From positions 6,075,501 to 6,139,500 of the forward strand of contig NC_064035.1 in assembly GCF_932526225.1 (NCBI RefSeq): a stretch of 64,000 nt of DNA. Reading direction: 5' to 3'. Under the pieces are notes generated by a model. That model was given only the letters and a program-made list of their open reading frames with translations. It searched no databases and had not been told where the DNA came from. Shown here in pieces: positions 12,701-24,200 of the stretch. The position numbers and the translations under genes were made by a program. Within the stretch, counting starts at the first letter, position 1. Each line of letters begins with the position of its first letter. The DNA is from Nematostella vectensis. Its lineage: Eukaryota; Cnidaria; Anthozoa; Actiniaria; Edwardsiidae.

Positions 12701-15700
12701 CATGCTCTTCAAGATTTGAAATTACCGAACCGTCGCCCTGGTGATTCACCATTCGATACTACACACCCACACTAATTCGCCATTTGACATTACAGATCCG
12801 TCGCCCCACCAATTCACGCCCCGTCTGTACGAACTGAGTAGTGCCACGGGCAAGTTCATGGCTAATGAGGTGCTGTGTCCCTCGAGACTTGAAGGCAAGG
12901 TCTGCCAGTTCCCCTTTCTGCAGGATGACATGTACTCAGCCAAGCAGCCCGGTATGTGTCAATGTAGGATGTTGGCTCCGTTCAAGGATTCTCTTATTAA
13001 CGATAGTTCAGGCTAACAAAACAACTCATTGTTGAATTAGGCTAACAAATTAACACATAGTTGAGGTTTCGTTCCTGAGAGTTAGCTCATTGGAACAAGA
13101 AAAAAGGTTACAAGAGAATAATTATTTTAATTTTGTGTTTTATTTTCCTGTTTCCCACAACGCCTTTGCAACACCACCTTGTTTCTCTTTCTACAGCTTG
13201 CCTAAAGTCTTTGCCTTTAATCAAGTCGAAAACTTTAGTGTGAGCCACAAGTTTTGGTACATGTATCTCCTCTTGGATTTCCATGTTAATTTATTGAATA
13301 ATGATAATATAATTTATTGTATTTTATATAAAAGTAATTATCAATATAAAGTTTTCAACTTCTGCCAACAAAAAACCTTGAGGGTTTTCTTTCTCAGGCA
13401 ACACTTATGACCTCCTAACACACCATTTTACAAGCTTTAACAAAGAGCAAAAAATTCAAATTTTAGAATAGAAGAAGAGAAGGGGCCCGAAAGTGGATAC
13501 GAAAATGCCACCTTTTGCTATAATTCTAAAACCTGTGTTTTGCTGTCCAGGTTTGTTCCTGTTGGATAACCACTACGAGGTGTGTATATGGGAGGGCTGG
13601 ATACCCGAAGATGACATTGACTCGTTAACTGGCTCTGGCAAACAAAGATGGGATAATGATCGCAAGCTCGCAATGGAAACAGCCCTCAAGTATGCTGAAG
13701 GTGCGGTAACATTTCCTGATAAGTATGTAGAAGGATACTCACCCAGTATGGTAGTAATCCAGTGGCATTACCTGATAAGTATGTAGAACGTGCAGTAACT
13801 CACCCAGTATGACAGCATTTCCTGATAAATATGTAGAATGCGCCGTAACACACCCAGCATGAAAGTAACCCAGTAGCATTTCGTGATAAGAATGCACAGT
13901 AAGACACTAGTCCAGTAGCATTTCGTGATAGGTATGTAGAATGTGCCGTAACTCACCCAGCATGAAAGTAACCCAGCAGCATTTCCTGATAAGTATGTAG
14001 AATATGCGGTAACTCACCCAGCATGAAAGTAATCCAGTAGCATTTCGTGATAGGTATGTAGAATGTGCGGTACCTCACCCAGCATGAAAGTAATCCAGTA
14101 GCATTTCGTGATAAGTATGTAGAATGTGCGGTAACTCACCCAGCATGAAAGTAATCCAGTAGCATTTCGTGATAAGAATGCACAGTAAGACACTAATCCA
14201 GTAGCATTTCGTGATAAGTATGTAGAATGTGCGGTAACTCACCCAGCATGAAAGTAATCCAGTAGCATTTCGTGATAAGAATGCACATTAAGACACTAAT
14301 CCAGTAGCATTTCGTGATAAGTATGTAGAATGTGCGGTAACTCACCCAGCATGAAAGTAATCCAGTAGCATTTCCTGATAAGTATGTAGAATGTGCGGTA
14401 ACTCACCCAGCATGAAAGTAATACAGTAGCATTTCGTGATAAGTATGTAGAATGTGCGGTACCTCACCCAGCATGAAAGTAATGCAGTAGCATTTCCTGA
14501 TAAGTATGTAGAATATGCGGTAACTCACCCAGCATGAAAGTAATACAGTAGCATTTCGTGATAAGAATGTACAGTAAGACACTAATCCAGTAGCATTTCG
14601 TGATAAGTATGTAGAATGTGCGGTAACTCACCCAGCATGAAAGTAATCTAATAGCATTTCGTGATAAGAATGCACAGTAAGACACTAATCCAGTAGCATT
14701 TCGTGATAGGAGGTGCAAGTAGAATGTGCCGTAACTCACCCAGCACGACGGTAATCCAGTAGCATTGACTAATGAGTATGCACCGTAGCATTTCCTGATA
14801 GTAGAAGGTGCGGTAGCTCACCCAGCATGAAAGTAATCCAGTAGCATTGACTAATGAGTATGCACCGTAGCATTTCCTGATAGTAGAAGGTGCGGTAGCT
14901 CACCCAGTATGGAAGTAATCCAGTAACTGGACCAGATGGATTTAAAGGTAGATGGGCATGTTGTAGATCGCTAGACTTGTAAGACATAATTCTCTCGTAC
15001 GGTCTCGAGGGCAAATTGACTGTTTCAGCTTATTATATACCAGGACAGATCTAGGCAATTGAATGTGTGTGTATGGCTTCTACGTGTCGCATTTGACGAA
15101 CTGTTTAAATTGTGTGTTTGTAGAAGTAGGCAAGCGAGTTTCTCATCGAGTCTTCGTGGTATATGCCGGCCTAGAACCCATGTCTTTCAAAGCTGCTTTT
15201 CCGCATTGGACAGATAGGGCTTCTGTGATCTCCATTCAAAAACAGGTATTTAAAAATATATAATAGGTTCCTTCAGTTATTGACGAGTTAGGTACAACAG
15301 AGCCATCTCCAAGTCCCTCGCTCACCTAAAGTAGCTTTAGTCCCAGACATTCTTTTCGGATTTCCTGTGCTCGGGGACGAGCCGTGAGGCTGTTTAGGGC
15401 TTGGTGCGAGATTCACTGTGATATCACGACTCTTACGAACCACAGGAAACCCAATCAGACAACCCGGTAAGACCGCGTGGCACTAGGCTGATGAGAGTTG
15501 TAACAGCTAGAGGGTGTATGGTGTTTAGCAAGTGGACCTTGAAGTAACGAACTGACTTTGGGGGAAACGAAAAAAGATAATATACATCAAGCTAATAGAG
15601 CAAATGTATAACTCGAAAAACGAAGAAAAAGAACTAGGTTTTCTGCGTAGGCATTGTGGAAAAAAATGAAACAAAACGTTTTAAATGTTTTACGCCTCTG

Positions 15701-17992
15701 TAAAAACTACTCAATAAAACTACTCTGTTTTCACCGAAGCGTAGAGCCTACCGCTTCAACCCTGTGTTTCTAAATTTATTCTAAGCCAGGTCCTCGTAGT
15801 CTACTTAGCGGTGAAGTCGTGCGTGACATTAACAGCGGCTGATGTGCAAGCTAATGTCCTCGCAGTGTCTGGTAGTATCTGCCCTGTGCAGACCCCAGGG
15901 TGTGGGAAAGATTGTGCGAGCCATCTCGGCCGAGACCAAAGGATGGTGATGATGATATCCGAGACCTGATGAGCAGTGTTGTAACTAGCACCTGCTTGTG
16001 GACGACCTTGTATGTTGCTTCGTGCTTCGTTTATCTAACGGCTTTGTTTGTTTATCTTCTTTTAGAGTGGCAAACAACCAGGTGCCAAGGAACCAGTCAC
16101 AGAACTTCTTCAAACATTTACAAAGTAAATAATATTCCTGCTATTAACTTTACTATTATTTATTGCATTATATATATATATAATACACAAAGCAGGGGCG
16201 GATCCAGGTGATCAGATAAGAGGTTTCGGAAAAGATTGTATGAAAAAGGACCTTGTTGTTCTTCAGTGTATTTCCTTATTTTTCATCTTTTTATTTTTTT
16301 ATTTTTTATCTTTTCCGCACTACTGTCCTTTGTAATGCGAGTGAACAAGAAATTTGCAGATGTTAGTATGAACTTATACATTTTGTTATGGTTCTCTGAG
16401 TTTATTCTGGTCAAAACCCCAAACATTTTACATATTATTTGATACTTTAGCTTGTGAAACGTATCAGCTGTTTCTCTTGTGCGAAATCATAAAAAAAATT
16501 CATTCTTGTCAAATCGCCAAACATATCAAACAAAGATGAAAGCTCAAAACTACTGTCCTTTTGGACCTCTGATTCTATAGAAATCGGGTAAGGTTTCAGC
16601 CCCATTAAACCTCATTGTGCCTAGTTAACTAATTCAGCCGTTGACTGACAGCTCTTCTGACACCTTAGTTAGTTGATTGACATGAAGAATAGCCAATCAG
16701 ACACGTTCTCGTTAAAGTGCAACCAAGCATGTGATACGCATCTCGTTATCCCCGAGAAAGCTAGAGGTTAGATGACACTAAAGACAATAGGATTCTGCGC
16801 GATGCATATGTAAAATACGTAAAACGCTAGAATTTTTTATTTGTTTTCAGGGATTCTTACACTTTATCCGAGTTACAAGAACAGCCACCGCCACAAGGTG
16901 TCGACCCGGCGAAATTAGAAACATACCTCAGCAACAGCGATTTCCAGGTCCGTAGATTTACGGGGGAGGAGACATAGGGAAAGGGGGAGGGTGTGAGTAG
17001 AGTGGTTATCTTATCAGAAACCCTTAACGACTCTGCCAATTACCGTATGCTATACGCAGTGGGAGAAACCCTTAACGACTCTGCCAATTACTATATGCTA
17101 TACGTAGTGGGTAAAACGTGCCAAAACATCCGGCGGGTCTCGAATAGTGACGCGGCTTTATTAGTTATATTTATGAAGCCTGGGAAATTCCTCTCCTAAC
17201 GCCCTTGGCCCTGTTAGATGACGCTCCGTAAAAGTTCGCCAACATTGCACATCGCCCCATGCAGGTAATCCGGAATCCATAAGAAAATGAGACTTGGAAT
17301 CCGGAATCCATGCTACTAGAATCTGGAATCCAAGACTTGAGCAGGAATCCGGAATACAAGAATCCTGGAAAACAAAAATGGAATCCGGGATCCACGGGAA
17401 AAACCCACATGGAATCCGGAATCCACAGACTAGGATCTGGAATCCAGAACCCTATTGGAGAACCTGTCATGGGGCGATGCACTTGTCTTGTGCTGAACCA
17501 CGTGGTGCTGTGCCAGCAATGCTGGCAGATGTTGGTAGGGGTAGCATATCAAGAACATTTAGCCCAAAATTGTCGTTTTTGCCAAACGAGGTCAATTCGA
17601 TATAAGGAAATTAATATATTCCTTATTTGGAAAAACTGCATGATTCTTGTCATTTTTAAGGTTGGCGTACTGCAGGTGCTTCGCAAACTTTATGACTTGT
17701 AATTTGCAGAGAAAAACAGTGACTGTGACCATCTTTAGTCAATGGAGAAAGCCTCTGGAAGGAAACTAAGATTCCCCGGTACCAGACCCCCAAAATGACA
17801 ACGTTTTCTTCATATGAGTTTTACACTACCTAATGGACCTTCCTCACTCCCTACACAGATGCCTTTTTTACTTTTACCGTCAGCATTTTGTTGTTGTGTT
17901 TTTAGGAAGTATTCAAGATGGGAAAAGAAGACTTCACAAAACTTCCAGGATGGAAGCAACAAAACCTGAAAAAGGCCGTCAAACTTTTCTAA
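704..17992 (+). CDS. SVIL: Supervillin-like gelsolin/villin family protein, 20 exons
   Basis: Actin- and membrane-associated scaffold of the gelsolin/villin superfamily; supervillin links F-actin and myosin II to the cell cortex. Exons: 704-1185, 1814-2031, 2537-2698, 3299-3435, 3873-4032, 4494-4648, 5997-6329, 6731-6974, 7222-7421, 9513-9589, 10783-10820, 10956-11031, 11649-11738, 12212-12339, 12796-12951, 13551-13700, 15124-15245, 16066-16124, 16851-16947, 17906-17992. All junctions are GT-AG and all phases agree, giving 1056 aa. The first 270 or so residues are charged and disordered, with a basic block like the stretch before the supervillin gelsolin repeats ([20 protein letters not shown]). 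Gelsolin-like repeats follow ([76 protein letters not shown]). A villin headpiece forms about residues 996-1056 and ends NLKKAVKLF. It is shorter at the N terminus than vertebrate supervillin (about 1800-2200 aa), so upstream exons or another start outside the window are possible. Family confidence is high; the 5' end is uncertain. Confidence 0.93.
2820..2960. repeat. Imperfect short repeats in supervillin intron 3
   Basis: Two imperfect copies of a segment carrying TTCGCTGGCCTCT and a partly self-complementary TGCTAG/CTAGCA core lie in tandem. They look like a small decayed foldback or minisatellite; no coding potential. Confidence 0.4.
3436..3740 (+). repeat. Degenerate minisatellite with a copied exon edge
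   Basis: Directly after the exon ending at 3435, a degenerate repeat of about 20 bases runs on (GGAAATTTCCGATAACACAC-like). Within it, near 3580-3602, lies a near-copy of the exon end plus donor: GATAGAGGGAGCCAAGGTAA, against GATAGAGCGAGCCAAG|GTAA at the true junction. A more decayed copy is near 3683. Confidence 0.65.
4611..5050 (+). repeat. 80-bp tandem array copying the exon 6 end and its splice donor
   Basis: The first unit is the real end of exon 6 (last 36 coding bases, ending AAAGAG|GTGACC) plus 44 bases of intron. Further copies start near 4691, 4771 (slightly short), 4847 and 4927, with a partial one near 5007. Each full copy keeps the GAG|GTGACC donor. Each also contains GCCGCAG just upstream of ATTTCGCTACTC, which could act as a weak acceptor. 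Confidence 0.9.
5217..5566. mobile_element. MITE with about 50-bp terminal inverted repeats
   Basis: The left end (ATTTAGACGCTACGATTTTC, then GCCTACAACCATCGCACGCG) is the reverse complement, with few mismatches, of the right end (CGCATGCGATGGTTGTAGGC, then AAAAATCCTAGCATCTAAAT). The element is about 350 bp with no coding potential, inserted in the supervillin intron between exons 6 and 7. It is a non-autonomous DNA transposon of unknown superfamily. Confidence 0.75.
5750..5912. mobile_element. Short MITE with 25-bp terminal inverted repeats
   Basis: The left end GGTTCTCACTAGGACGTAAG is perfectly mirrored by the right end CTTACGTCCTAGTGAGAACC. Internal copies of the GCGCTTACGT motif make it partly self-complementary. 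It is about 160 bp, non-coding, and lies shortly before supervillin exon 7. Confidence 0.8.
7383..7530 (+). repeat. Two-copy tandem duplication of the exon 9 end and its donor
   Basis: The last 39 coding bases of exon 9 (GTGATGGCGGTGGAGCTGG to CCCCAG) plus 37 bases of intron are repeated once with a period of about 76 bp. The second copy has lost three bases in the coding part but keeps CCCCAG|GTACAG. Splicing from the second donor would read through intron sequence with a stop (the TAG in GTGAATAG), so only the first donor fits the protein. Confidence 0.88.
7717..9217. mobile_element. Long-TIR Tc1/IS630-type DNA transposon, decayed
   Basis: The arms at about 7717-8140 and 8781-9217 are imperfect inverted copies: outer ends TACACCTTTTGCTGTTCA and its complement, then GGGAAAGGGACATTCATTTG on both. 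The arms are dense in GACAATCA-like and AATGAATGT-like motifs, which may be subterminal transposase sites. The core carries remains of a DDE transposase (8350-8665). It sits inside the supervillin intron between exons 9 and 10. A run of C (9239-9259) follows the right end. Confidence 0.85.
8350..8665 (+). pseudogene. DDE transposase fragment (Tc1/mariner-IS630 superfamily)
   Basis: Translation gives pieces of a DDE_3-type transposase in order: an [17 protein letters not shown] segment running into [11 protein letters not shown], then, after a frameshift near 8525, [16 protein letters not shown] (second catalytic Asp region) and [15 protein letters not shown] (region of the third acidic residue). 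Reading frames are broken by frameshifts and stops, and the N-terminal DNA-binding part is missing or unrecognisable, so it cannot be active. It lies between the long inverted repeats of the host element. Confidence 0.8.
9239..9259 (+). repeat. Poly-C tract
   Basis: An uninterrupted run of about 20 C marks the right flank of the long-TIR element. Similar G or C runs recur at 4318-4328, 11453-11465, 19613-19633, 21551-21571, 22240-22258 and 59570-59583. Confidence 0.9.
10434..10527 (+). repeat. 20-bp minisatellite, about 4.5 copies
   Basis: Tandem copies of CACTATAGATGTAGGTGAAC with one base change in the first unit lie in the supervillin intron between exons 10 and 11. There is no similarity to the flanking exons. 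Confidence 0.92.
12471..12542. repeat. 72-bp near-perfect palindrome
   Basis: CCTGCGCAGAGCTTTCTGTG at the left is mirrored by CACAGAAAGCTCTGTGCAGG at the right, with the centre TTTACTTTGCAAAGTAAA. Only a few mismatches occur. It can form a long hairpin and is probably a minimal foldback or MITE in the supervillin intron between exons 14 and 15. Confidence 0.85.
12720..12815 (+). repeat. Degenerate two-copy repeat at the exon 15 acceptor
   Basis: The segment ATTACAGATCCGTCGCCCC around the acceptor of exon 15 (12796) has a decayed upstream copy, ATTACCGAACCGTCGCCCT, about 68 bases earlier, including the following ATTCAC. In the upstream copy the acceptor CAG has become CCG, so it is not usable. 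Confidence 0.55.
13690..14930 (+). repeat. 61-bp (and 42-bp variant) minisatellite starting at the exon 16 donor
   Basis: About 1.2 kb of tandem units run from the donor of exon 16 (GCTGAAG|GTGCGGTAAC at 13700/13701). Units read GTGCGGTAACTCACCCAGCA, TGAAAGTAATCCAGTAGC, then ATTTCGTGATAAGTATGTAG, so the intron start and its upstream coding edge recur. A shorter variant with ATGCACAGTAAGACACTAAT alternates irregularly. Most internal copies read GAATGTGCGG in place of GAAGGTGCGG; those near 14810 and 14890 again read GAAGGTGCGG. Confidence 0.88.
17018..17113 (+). repeat. 48-bp tandem duplication in the last supervillin intron
   Basis: GAAACCCTTAACGACTCTGC with the following 28 bases occurs twice in a row with two or three changes. 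Non-coding. Confidence 0.85.
17250..17482. repeat. Small inverted-repeat element with GGAATCC-rich core
   Basis: CATCGCCCCATGCAGGT at the left is mirrored by ACCTGTCATGGGGCGATG at the right. Between them lie about ten copies of a GGAATCC/GGAATCCA motif. It looks like a MITE whose interior is a short-unit minisatellite. Confidence 0.55.
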
Positions 17993-18135
17993 AAACTTCA
18001 TTTAGAATTCAACCATCTTTATCAATATTTTCTTATTGATTTTGTTAGTTTTATACAAGTATTTGTGCGATGTTTTTGATGACTTTTTGCGTCAAGTTTT
18101 TGTTTAATGTCTAGGTATTCATTTTTTTTTTTTTT

Positions 18136-18163
18136 TACCAGCAGACTAAGTCTGCTGGTAAAA
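18136..18163. repeat. Perfect inverted repeat after a poly-T run
   Basis: TACCAGCAGACT directly faces AGTCTGCTGGTA, preceded by about 14 T. It lies 144 bases after the supervillin stop codon, so it may be in the 3' UTR. It could equally be one end of a small MITE. Confidence 0.7.
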
Positions 18164-18918
18164 TAGATAATTCGTATTCAAATTAGTGAAAGGACCAGGT
18201 AACTGCCGTGAATTTCAGCAGAATGTTTCCTCTGCGAGGGAATAGATTTCTGGTTAGTCGAAAAACGGAATTGCCTGGTATATATTTATTTTAACAGAGC
18301 TGTACTATAAGAATGATCGAATGCGAGGCTACTATTTAGAATTGAAGATTTTAATTTATCGACACGTGTCGACCACATAAGATATATATATATATATATA
18401 TATTTTGTTTTACAAGAATGTACATTATGATTACAAATGCCATATAACACAAACTGAAAATAGTATGAATATAAGCGAGGTAAGGAGACAGATAAGAACA
18501 GGAAGTGCTTTTTTATTGTTAAAGTGTTGCCAACCTTTTCTCCACCCAGGGGTGCAGCCAAGAGACATTATCTAAAATACAGGAGAAAATGCCTTGAAAG
18601 GGCCTTTTGGGCCACCTCCTGTTAAAAATCCTGACTACGCCGCTGCCATCGTTTTGAAATTGACACCGCCATTTTAAATTTATAGACGACTGAGTAGACT
18701 GAGAAGAAGTTGAAGCGAGTGTTGTTTGCGGTATTTGTTGTTCTAGTTCCACCGCTCGTACATGCTGGTTGTAGCAAACAAGAGATTAGCAGTCTTTGTC
18801 TTGCATAGTATGCAGAGTGTAGAACAAAGTATAAATCCTGTATTTACTGTATTATATGTACAAGACCATATACTGACCAATGGCATACAGTCGTTTGACA
18901 AAAGGTTGTCGTCAACCT

Positions 18919-19322
18919 GCTTTGCAACTACGCGACAAGCCCGCATGTAAGCATGGGTAACAACCACTGAAGCGCCTAGCTGCATAAATTAGCCACTGCA
19001 TAACTTCAGACTTATGCTGCATTCATACCAAAACCATGTTTAGTTAAACAAGGATTTTCTTTGCCTTATTAACTTGCCAAGTTTCTCATTGTGTTGAATT
19101 CTTACTAGCTAAACGATCACTAAGTAACATGTACAGCACAGTCTATTCAGTTCTTGGTTCTGCCCACTCTTGAAATTTATACCAGTTTAATTAAACCACC
19201 TTTAAACTTGTGCTGGTGTGAATGCGGTATTATACGCGGTAGCGGTGGCTAATATATGCAGCTAGGCGCTTTAGTGGTCTTTACCAATGATTACATGCGG
19301 GCTTGTCGCGTAGTCGCAAAGC
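18919..19322. mobile_element. Foldback MITE with about 80-bp inverted arms
   Basis: The left arm (18919-18998; ACTACGCGACAAGCCCGCAT, then AAGCGCCTAGCTGCAT) is the reverse complement of the right arm (19240-19322; ATGCAGCTAGGCGCTTTAGT, then ATGCGGGCTTGTCGCGTAGT) with a handful of mismatches. The 240-bp core has no ORF. It is a non-autonomous DNA transposon. Confidence 0.85.
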
Positions 19323-21278
19323 ACATACAGAAACATTAAGAAAATATTGGGGGGCCACAGCCACGCCCTTACAGGCCATTTCCTTATAATTTTTTTAAAT
19401 ATTGGGGGGGGGGAGGGCATGCCCCCAGTTCCCTACCCCTTGCTACGGCCCTAAATAGGCTCTCTAGTTATGGAAGATGGACGCGCGCGTAGATTACGAA
19501 CTAAAACGGAATGGACCGTCAATACATCAATACATGACATAGCCATGTAGAGCCACCTATGAATGGAATAAACTATTCACCTTGATTCTTGGGTTTCCTT
19601 ACATTTCTCTTCCCCCTCCCCCCCCCCCCCCCCTCTTATTCTTTCATCTAACCTGTGACTAAAAGACGTCTAAAATGTCAACTCTCTCTTTACGTTACCA
19701 CGGCACGCACTGAATGAATGGAGACCAAGACAGTTTTATAGAAGTGGAATTGATTATTTTTTAATCCCTCAATAAAACTGATACTTTTCAAGCCACTGCA
19801 CGAAACTTTACAGAGTCATATAACATGCGCTACTGTTTTATGAAAAAAATAACCAGGCCCCCTAGGATTTTACAGTTTTAGGGGTGGAATATTCTATTTT
19901 ATTGTACTGCATTGTACTTTTCACAACACTTCGTTCGACTTCAACGGTTTAGAAACGTAGCTTCTTTGTCAGTCGATATATATTTTTTCTACATTGTGTA
20001 AACACCTTTGTTCACCAGTAAGTTAATACTTTATTTCGTTTTAAAAAGGGGTCAATACACCCCCTTGCCACACCCATGTTGGCTCTAGCCTGTCTTGGTC
20101 CTTTGACGGTCACACGGTGTGTTTCTTGCGATTTCTGAGCCTTCGAGTGAAGCAGGATCCTGCGAGCTAAATGTAAAGATGCCGTCAGGGTAAACCGTAA
20201 CGCCCTTATTCAAAGCTACCCCGAGGCTCCACTTCCCTTAAAACGTATAACATTTACAGGACTGATAGATAATCAATCAGTAAACGCAACCGTGTGAAAA
20301 CTATGGAACTCCCTAGCCACATTCCCAACATCTTCTTGCTTACGCCTCTACCTTCAGCGTTGCAGACTTGCACCCAGTAGCTTTGCATTCCTGAAGAATT
20401 TTCTCAAATAGTTTTTTTTCATCCTCTTTCAACCCCTCGCCCACTCATACTAAAAATCTTAGGCATCCCTTGTGTATACATAAACACTGAATCCAAACCC
20501 ACCCTTTTGAAGAATGAATCGTATAAACCCTTGCTCCCCCTCCCTCCCCTTTCCCACCAAACCCCTCCTTTTAGGTAAGCGTCCCAACAGGTTCATCACG
20601 TTTCCACATTAGTGGACAGTGGTTTTGCTATATGCTATGGCATTTTTTTATTTAGTTATGTTCCTTGTATCTTTTACAGAAATAGGTATTATATAACAAG
20701 AGCAAAAGATAGAGGATTTCAGAGAAACAAAGAAAGATAGTTTTACTTGAAGTGCGTTTTACAATGATGTTTGAGTTTGAAAACTCCCAAAAATCTATTC
20801 TATGTCAGCTTTGCAACATTAAAATAGGCAAATAAATACATAGACATTGAAGCCCTAGCGAGGCGGCAACTGTAGAATTCCTAACATACATAAGCTGATA
20901 CCATCCAACAAGAGTTTAATAATTCATTGGGGAATCTCATGTCAACATCTCTAACGTTTCTTATATACTATATGTGCAGTTCATTAGATAGTTGGGGTTG
21001 TCCTGCGCTTTTTTTTTTCATTCGATTTCAGGTATGTATTTACATGTAAAATAAACCCAACTAATATTTTTTCCCTCAACACAGCCCTTCCTGAAATCTT
21101 CCACTTGATACTATTTCATCACAAGATGTCTCCTAGTTATGGTCAAAGAATGGATGAGTCTCTTTCAGGAAAACAGGAGTACAGCCTTAGGTTTGGTCGT
21201 TATCCCTCCGATGATGGATTTGTCTGGTTGTCATGTATGCTGAAGTCAGTGTAGTATGTCGGAGTAATTCTGTATCAG

Positions 21279-24200
21279 TTAGAGAAAGGCACTTGGATTT
21301 GCCCTGGGGTCCTTCTGATTTCTGTAACGGCACGTCATGTAAACTCCAAACAACTAAAGAGAGGAGAAATAGAAAAAGCAAGATTAAAGATGGTCAGAGA
21401 AAGGATACCAGCACCATAACCTTAGTTTGTTTAGTTTCCAGTTATATCAAGTTAAAATCACTCTATTGTTAGTATCAGAAAGTCATTATGAATGTTTATG
21501 ATAATTGTGGTTGCAGCAAGTGAAGAATTTCAAGGGAGCGGTCATTACTGGGGGGGGGGGGGGGGGGGGGCAGTATGTTTGCAAAACCCTGGGCTAAAAA
21601 ATTTAGACCCCCCCTCAAATCCAAGCCCCAAAATCGTTACCCCCCTTTTCCCCTAACCGGATGCCCAAAAATTTGCAGCCCCCCCCCCCCACCACCACCA
21701 CCACCACGACTTCCACTTTTTTATATTAGATAATTATATGTCTTTAAAACCACAGAGACCTGATAATGAGTGTAACTGAATACAACCTTAATTAAAATAT
21801 AGATCAGCTAGCATGGCAATTTTGTCCTATTTAATTTAAGTATGAATCTTCATTTTCACTAATTTAAGAGTGGCACAGGGATAAACAACAAATACCTGTG
21901 TTGCTAGAAAACGACTATGTTGCCGACAATGTTTACAAAGACATTGAGTCTAGGTTTTGCAACATTTTAAAGAATTCATTTTATTGTTTAACTGATTGTA
22001 AGGGCCTGTCAACCATGAGAGGATTCCTAAAAATTTATTTATAAAGACAAGATTGGTACATGAACAATATGGAACTAGATATAGTAGGAAACATAGTGAA
22101 CTGAATAAAATTTTCATTTTAACAATGAGTCTCTTGCTCAATATTATATTAAAACCAGACTCTAATTTGTTGCCCAAAAAATGTGACCCCCTATTAATGA
22201 CAGCCCAAAAAAAACATAGTCCCCCCTACATATTTGCCAGCCCCCCCCCCCCCCCCCAGTAATTAATGACCACCCCCTAGATTACAAGTTTTTTATGCAG
22301 GAGGGAACCAGAAACCATGGAGAGTATTATAAATATGGGGCAGCTTTGCAACCCTTCTACAGAATTATATAAAAAAAAAATGAAAGAGAATATGTTAAAA
22401 TAACAAAGGTCATCTCCCCCTAACCCATCAAAATTTATATAGGTACCAAACTGGGTGCCATAAATAATTGCCCAGCTCCAGTGGTATGTATTGTTTAAGT
22501 AATTGCATTATACATATAATAATTACATTATACTCACAGTAATTAAATTTATACACACTGTGTAACCCTATCTCAAAAGCTAAGCAGAGAAAAAAAACAC
22601 CTGCTAACAACCACAGAAATGAAAGTAATCACAGTAATCCTTCATAATTCCCTATAAGAAGCTTGTTGATGAATCTTGAACAAAACTTTGATTATGTTTA
22701 CTCACCAAAGTGAAGCTAAAAAATAGCCCAAATCCTCCAGCTACCTTCAGCAAGTGATTGACACTGTCCTTGAGCTTGTCGAAGCAGTTGGTGCACTCAG
22801 AACACGGCTCTTTGGCCAGTGAACTACAGCATTTAAGCTAAAATACAACACAAAGGATTATTAAACAAGAGCACATGCTTTATATTTGTGCATACATGAA
22901 GCAAACTATGGCAAAGAAGCTTTAAACTATGCAAGAGAAAACTAATCAAGATAATGTTTTATAAGCTTTAGCAGAACACAGAACAATATACAAACAATTA
23001 ACTACAGCACAACAGCTTCAATACAAACACAAGGGAATACTAATCAAGGACATATTTAATATCTTTAGTAGGACGTATACCGTACCAACCATGAATTACA
23101 GCACAACAGCTACAATGAAACACAACAGAATACTAATCAAGGACATATTTAATACTGTAACAGGGACATGACGGAAAAACCTGGAAAACGCGCAATTCCA
23201 GATAGAGAGAGAAGACACAATTTTATACAATGGCTATAGGTTCATTGTATTACAGACTGATTTTCAAAACACAAATAACGTAAGGCCAAAGTGCGCCTAA
23301 CCAGATTTTGGCTTTTTTAAGTTAATTTTTCCTTGATCATCATTGCCCTGTGTATCAGCTCAGGGACGAAAAGCTCAAACTTCAATGACACTTTACAAAA
23401 AGTCGCATCAATTTAAAAAAAAATTGCATTTGATATTTTATTTGCTATATGTTACTAAGTACTCAGATAAATTATCCGCCTTATTCGATGTGAAATGGGC
23501 TTATTTGACGTGTCACGTCATGTTTTTCCGTCATGTCACTAACGGGACATATACAGTACCAACAATGAATTACAGCACAGCAGCTACAAAACAAACACAA
23601 GGGAATACTAATCAAGGACATATTTAATGCTTTAGTAGGACGTATACCGTACCAACCAGGAATTACAGCACAACAGCTACAAAACAAACATAACGGAATA
23701 CTACTGTAATCAAAGAGAGAAGCTGACAACCATCAAATAGGACATCCTGGATATCAACTTTTCAACTTGCTGGGCATAGTTTTGAGGGTCAACCATTCTG
23801 GATAAAGCACCTTTAAACATACATCTCATTTGTCAAGAACCTGCAAGCTTACCAAGCTACAATCTGGATGCCCCATGGGGCCATCTAGCTGAGTGAAGTT
23901 CTTATATCCACAGCAGTCCTTCACTCCCTGAATTTTACTCTTTAAAGAGGGGGAAAGCTTGGCCCAGCCTTTGTTCATGAGCTGCTCCTGTTGGTTTCGT
24001 GTTACCGCCAAAGCCCCGACTGATACCGACAGTTGAATGATAAACAGTAACAAAAGAATTACCATATACTGAAGACAGAGTCAAGAAAAAAAATTGTAGT
24101 TTTCATACCCTTTGGGACTGGCAGTAGCCACTTAAAAAGGACACAGTAAAATCTCCTAAATAAATCACATATATAACAACATAATGATGAAAGATAATTG

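Larger units (their letters stand above)
17993..21278. other. Intergenic DNA between convergent supervillin-like and tetraspanin genes
   Basis: No coding region could be supported in this 3.3 kb. It should hold the 3' UTRs of both neighbours: supervillin-like from the left, tetraspanin from the right. It contains a 28-bp perfect hairpin (18136-18163), a TA-dinucleotide run near 18381, an approximately 400-bp foldback element (18919-19322) and a poly-C run (19613-19633). The rest shows nothing I can name. Confidence 0.6.

Noticed and set aside
20270-20420. Fragment faintly like the 3' end of a non-LTR retrotransposon ORF (WNSL-type motif)
   Set aside because: The match is a few residues long with stops in the frame; not enough to call.
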